Assembly: GCA_965204545.1 (NCBI GenBank)
Contig: CBDBFA010000003.1
Coordinates: 1,860,001-1,924,000, forward strand
DNA from: JAABVD01 sp965204545
Lineage (GTDB): Bacteria > Verrucomicrobiota > Verrucomicrobiia > Opitutales > UBA2995
DNA: 64,000 nt
Direction of reading: 5' to 3'
The notes beneath the pieces are model-generated. The model saw only the letters and a program-made list of their open reading frames with translations, did not search any database and was not told the DNA's origin. How positions within the stretch are numbered: the stretch's first letter is position 1; each line of letters starts with the position of its first letter. A program made the translations under genes and the position numbers. Below are positions 62,683-64,000 of the stretch, in pieces.

Positions 62683-63293
62683 CAGGCGGGGGTGAGAGAA
62701 TCCGGGTTCGGATCCTGGCCGGGCCCTGTGGGTTTACCCGTCGTTTCAATAAAATGTTCGGCCGTGCCGTAGAGGTGTTCCATCTCCTCGACACCCAATC
62801 CCCAACGGGCAAATTTCGCCAAGTCGCACTGTTCTGAGAACCGTTGCAGTTTCACCTTTTGGCCGGGGGAAAACAGCGCCGTGTGTTCAGGATTGCTGAA
62901 GAACTCTTCCGTCGTTTGTTCTGTGGCGGGCAGTTTGAAGTGGATTTCGATAAATTGACGCACGGCCGTGGACACTTCGGTGCAAAAGCGTTCCGCCGTT
63001 GCCGGGTCCAGCCAATGACGCGCTTTGCGCAGGCGATTGAGGGCAATTTGATATGGGGGAACGGGAGGGAGTTCCGGTGGACGGGTCATGCGCTTGAATA
63101 GAATTACGACCATCCAAGCCAAGGCCGCCGCGATCAGAATTCCGACTCCCAGGTAGAGCAGAAGCATGGGGTCCAACAGAAAAACGGGCTCTTTGATATC
63201 GAAAATATCGACCTGGGATGGCGCAGACTCCTGGCCCGAGAACGGGATTGGCCACAAGGCGAAGGGGCCCATGCTGGCTGCTTTCACCTTCAT
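62682..63293 (-). CDS. DUF4381 membrane protein of the Bat operon
   Basis: The 203-residue protein has one transmembrane helix (MLLLYLGVGILIAAALAWMV, about 43-62) followed by a helical cytoplasmic domain with ALNRLRKARHWL and STAVRQFIEIHFKLPATEQTTEEF (about 107-133). These are the marks of DUF4381, which occurs between the DUF58 and BatA genes in MoxR/Bat operons. It overlaps the DUF58 gene by one base (63293) and BatA on the other side. ATG 63293. Confidence 0.9.
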   Translation of the reverse strand: MKVKAASMGPFALWPIPFSGQESAPSQVDIFDIKEPVFLLDPMLLLYLGVGILIAAALAWMVVILFKRMTRPPELPPVPPYQIALNRLRKARHWLDPATAERFCTEVSTAVRQFIEIHFKLPATEQTTEEFFSNPEHTALFSPGQKVKLQRFSEQCDLAKFARWGLGVEEMEHLYGTAEHFIETTGKPTGPGQDPNPDSLTPA

Positions 63294-64000
63294 TAGCGCC
63301 GTTTTTCCCGATTGAGGAAAAACTCCCTGATTTTGGCGATGTAGGGTTCGCCGTTTTCAACGTAGATACTGTCCACTCCCAACTTTTTCAGGGTGTCTCG
63401 AAAATCGTCCCGTAGTTTGCGGTTTCGGGCGGCGAATTGCGATCGGACATAGGCGCTCCCGGTATCCACCTCGATGAGCTTTCCGGTCTCGGCATCTTCC
63501 AAAGTGACGATGCCTACATTGGGCAGCGTGTATTCCCGGGGATCGGAAATGCGAATTATAATCAAGTCGTGCCGCCGGTCCGTCAGGCTGAGCGATCGAT
63601 ACAGTTCGGTGTACTGGTTGCGGATGCGGGCCGGGCGAAAAGCGTCGGGCACCAGAAAGTCGGAAATCACAAACGTAACCGCTTTGCGCTTGAGAATGCG
63701 GTTGAGGTAATCCAATGCGTTCTTGACGTCAGTGCCGGTGGACTGCGGTTCAAAAAACAGCAACTCGCGGATTATTCTCAACACGTGCTGGCGTCCTTTT
63801 TGTGGGGGAATAAAAGCCTCGGTCCGATCGGTAAAGAGCAATAGACCTACTTTGTCATGGTTGCGAATGGCCGAGAAGGCCAGCACGCCGGCCATCTCCG
63901 CGGCATACTCGCGCTTACTTTCCATCCGGGAGCCAAAGGCCCCGGATGCGCTCACGTCCACTACCAACATGAGGGTAAGTTCCCGTTCTTCCCGAAACCG
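63293..64000 (-). CDS. DUF58 protein, 3' part (5' end outside window)
   Basis: The DUF58 protein is the conserved VWA-like partner of MoxR ATPases. The frame is open to the right edge. Codons before the internal ATG 63970 read RFREERELTLM, the conserved DUF58 run-in, so the gene is longer than the 225 codons from that ATG. The MIDAS-like DVSASG and VGLLLFTDRTEAFIPPQKG are present, as is VISDFLVP. It heads the operon seen here; a moxR gene is expected just beyond the window. Confidence 0.9.
   Translation of the reverse strand, partial: RFREERELTLMLVVDVSASGAFGSRMESKREYAAEMAGVLAFSAIRNHDKVGLLLFTDRTEAFIPPQKGRQHVLRIIRELLFFEPQSTGTDVKNALDYLNRILKRKAVTFVISDFLVPDAFRPARIRNQYTELYRSLSLTDRRHDLIIIRISDPREYTLPNVGIVTLEDAETGKLIEVDTGSAYVRSQFAARNRKLRDDFRDTLKKLGVDSIYVENGEPYIAKIREFFLNREKRR

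Noticed and set aside
1..64000. tRNA, rRNA or tmRNA genes
   Set aside because: No cloverleaf with TTCRA loop or rRNA core sequence was seen by eye in the gaps; a covariance search could still find one.

Overview
This looks like a chromosomal window from a Gram-negative bacterium of the Planctomycetota-Verrucomicrobiota-Chlamydiota group, most probably Verrucomicrobiota. That is inference: there is no rRNA or other taxonomic marker. It rests on six secreted type I sulfatases, four DUF1080 (3-keto-glycoside hydrolase type) domains in three proteins, a Tat-exported Gfo/Idh oxidoreductase, a beta-barrel outer-membrane protein, a Bat operon and an archaeal-type prolyl-tRNA synthetase. No rRNA, tRNA, CRISPR array or prophage was recognised.

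Layout. 1-8.4 kb is a defence-like accessory region: the 3' part of an SF2 helicase, an 81-residue protein, a DndD/SbcC-like ATPase and a 153-residue protein read as one tightly packed unit. An AT-rich GHKL ATPase gene follows and converges on an HNH endonuclease gene. After it come a 5'-truncated gene cut by an IS21-type left end and a hypothetical protein. 8.4-29.2 kb alternates single genes (two DUF4143 ATPases, two sulfatases, an outer-membrane barrel, a Fic AMP-transferase, a sugar isomerase/epimerase, uvrC, cinA, holA, purB) with 0.3-1.5 kb blocks made almost wholly of mosaic repeats. 29.3-46.5 kb carries pyrophosphate-type phosphofructokinase and a glycan-degradation region: DUF1080 proteins, Gfo/Idh oxidoreductase, HEAT-repeat protein, GH2 enzyme, three sulfatases, O-methyltransferase and esterase. 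46.6-51.5 kb holds a TMEM220-like membrane protein, a nucleotide-sugar epimerase, ppk and two CBS proteins. 52-54.1 kb has a sixth sulfatase and a lipoprotein DUF1080. 54.7-64 kb has proS, then on the opposite strand a Bat operon: DUF58, DUF4381, BatA, a BatB-TPR fusion, a repeat-domain protein, BatD and a BatE-like TPR protein. It runs off the right edge.

How they fit. The secreted sulfatases, GH2 enzyme and esterase would strip sulfate, sugar and acyl groups from an algal- or host-type glycan. The Gfo/Idh oxidoreductase, DUF1080 hydrolases and isomerase/epimerase suggest cleavage through a 3-keto intermediate. The Bat proteins are cell-envelope VWA/TPR proteins.

The most unusual feature is the repeats. 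The blocks combine a 66-bp double-hairpin element found in 13 copies, all in the same orientation, with several unrelated heptamer tandem repeats. Many blocks are bounded by inward-facing copies of a CTCTCGC(A/C)AAG / CTTGGCGAGAG sequence. The repeats reach into genes: three genes start at the same GTG inside one repeat family, two sulfatases appear to have signal peptides encoded by repeats, and two other genes end in repeat sequence. A separate 98-102 bp palindromic element occurs three times, and two inverted copies bracket a DUF1080 gene.
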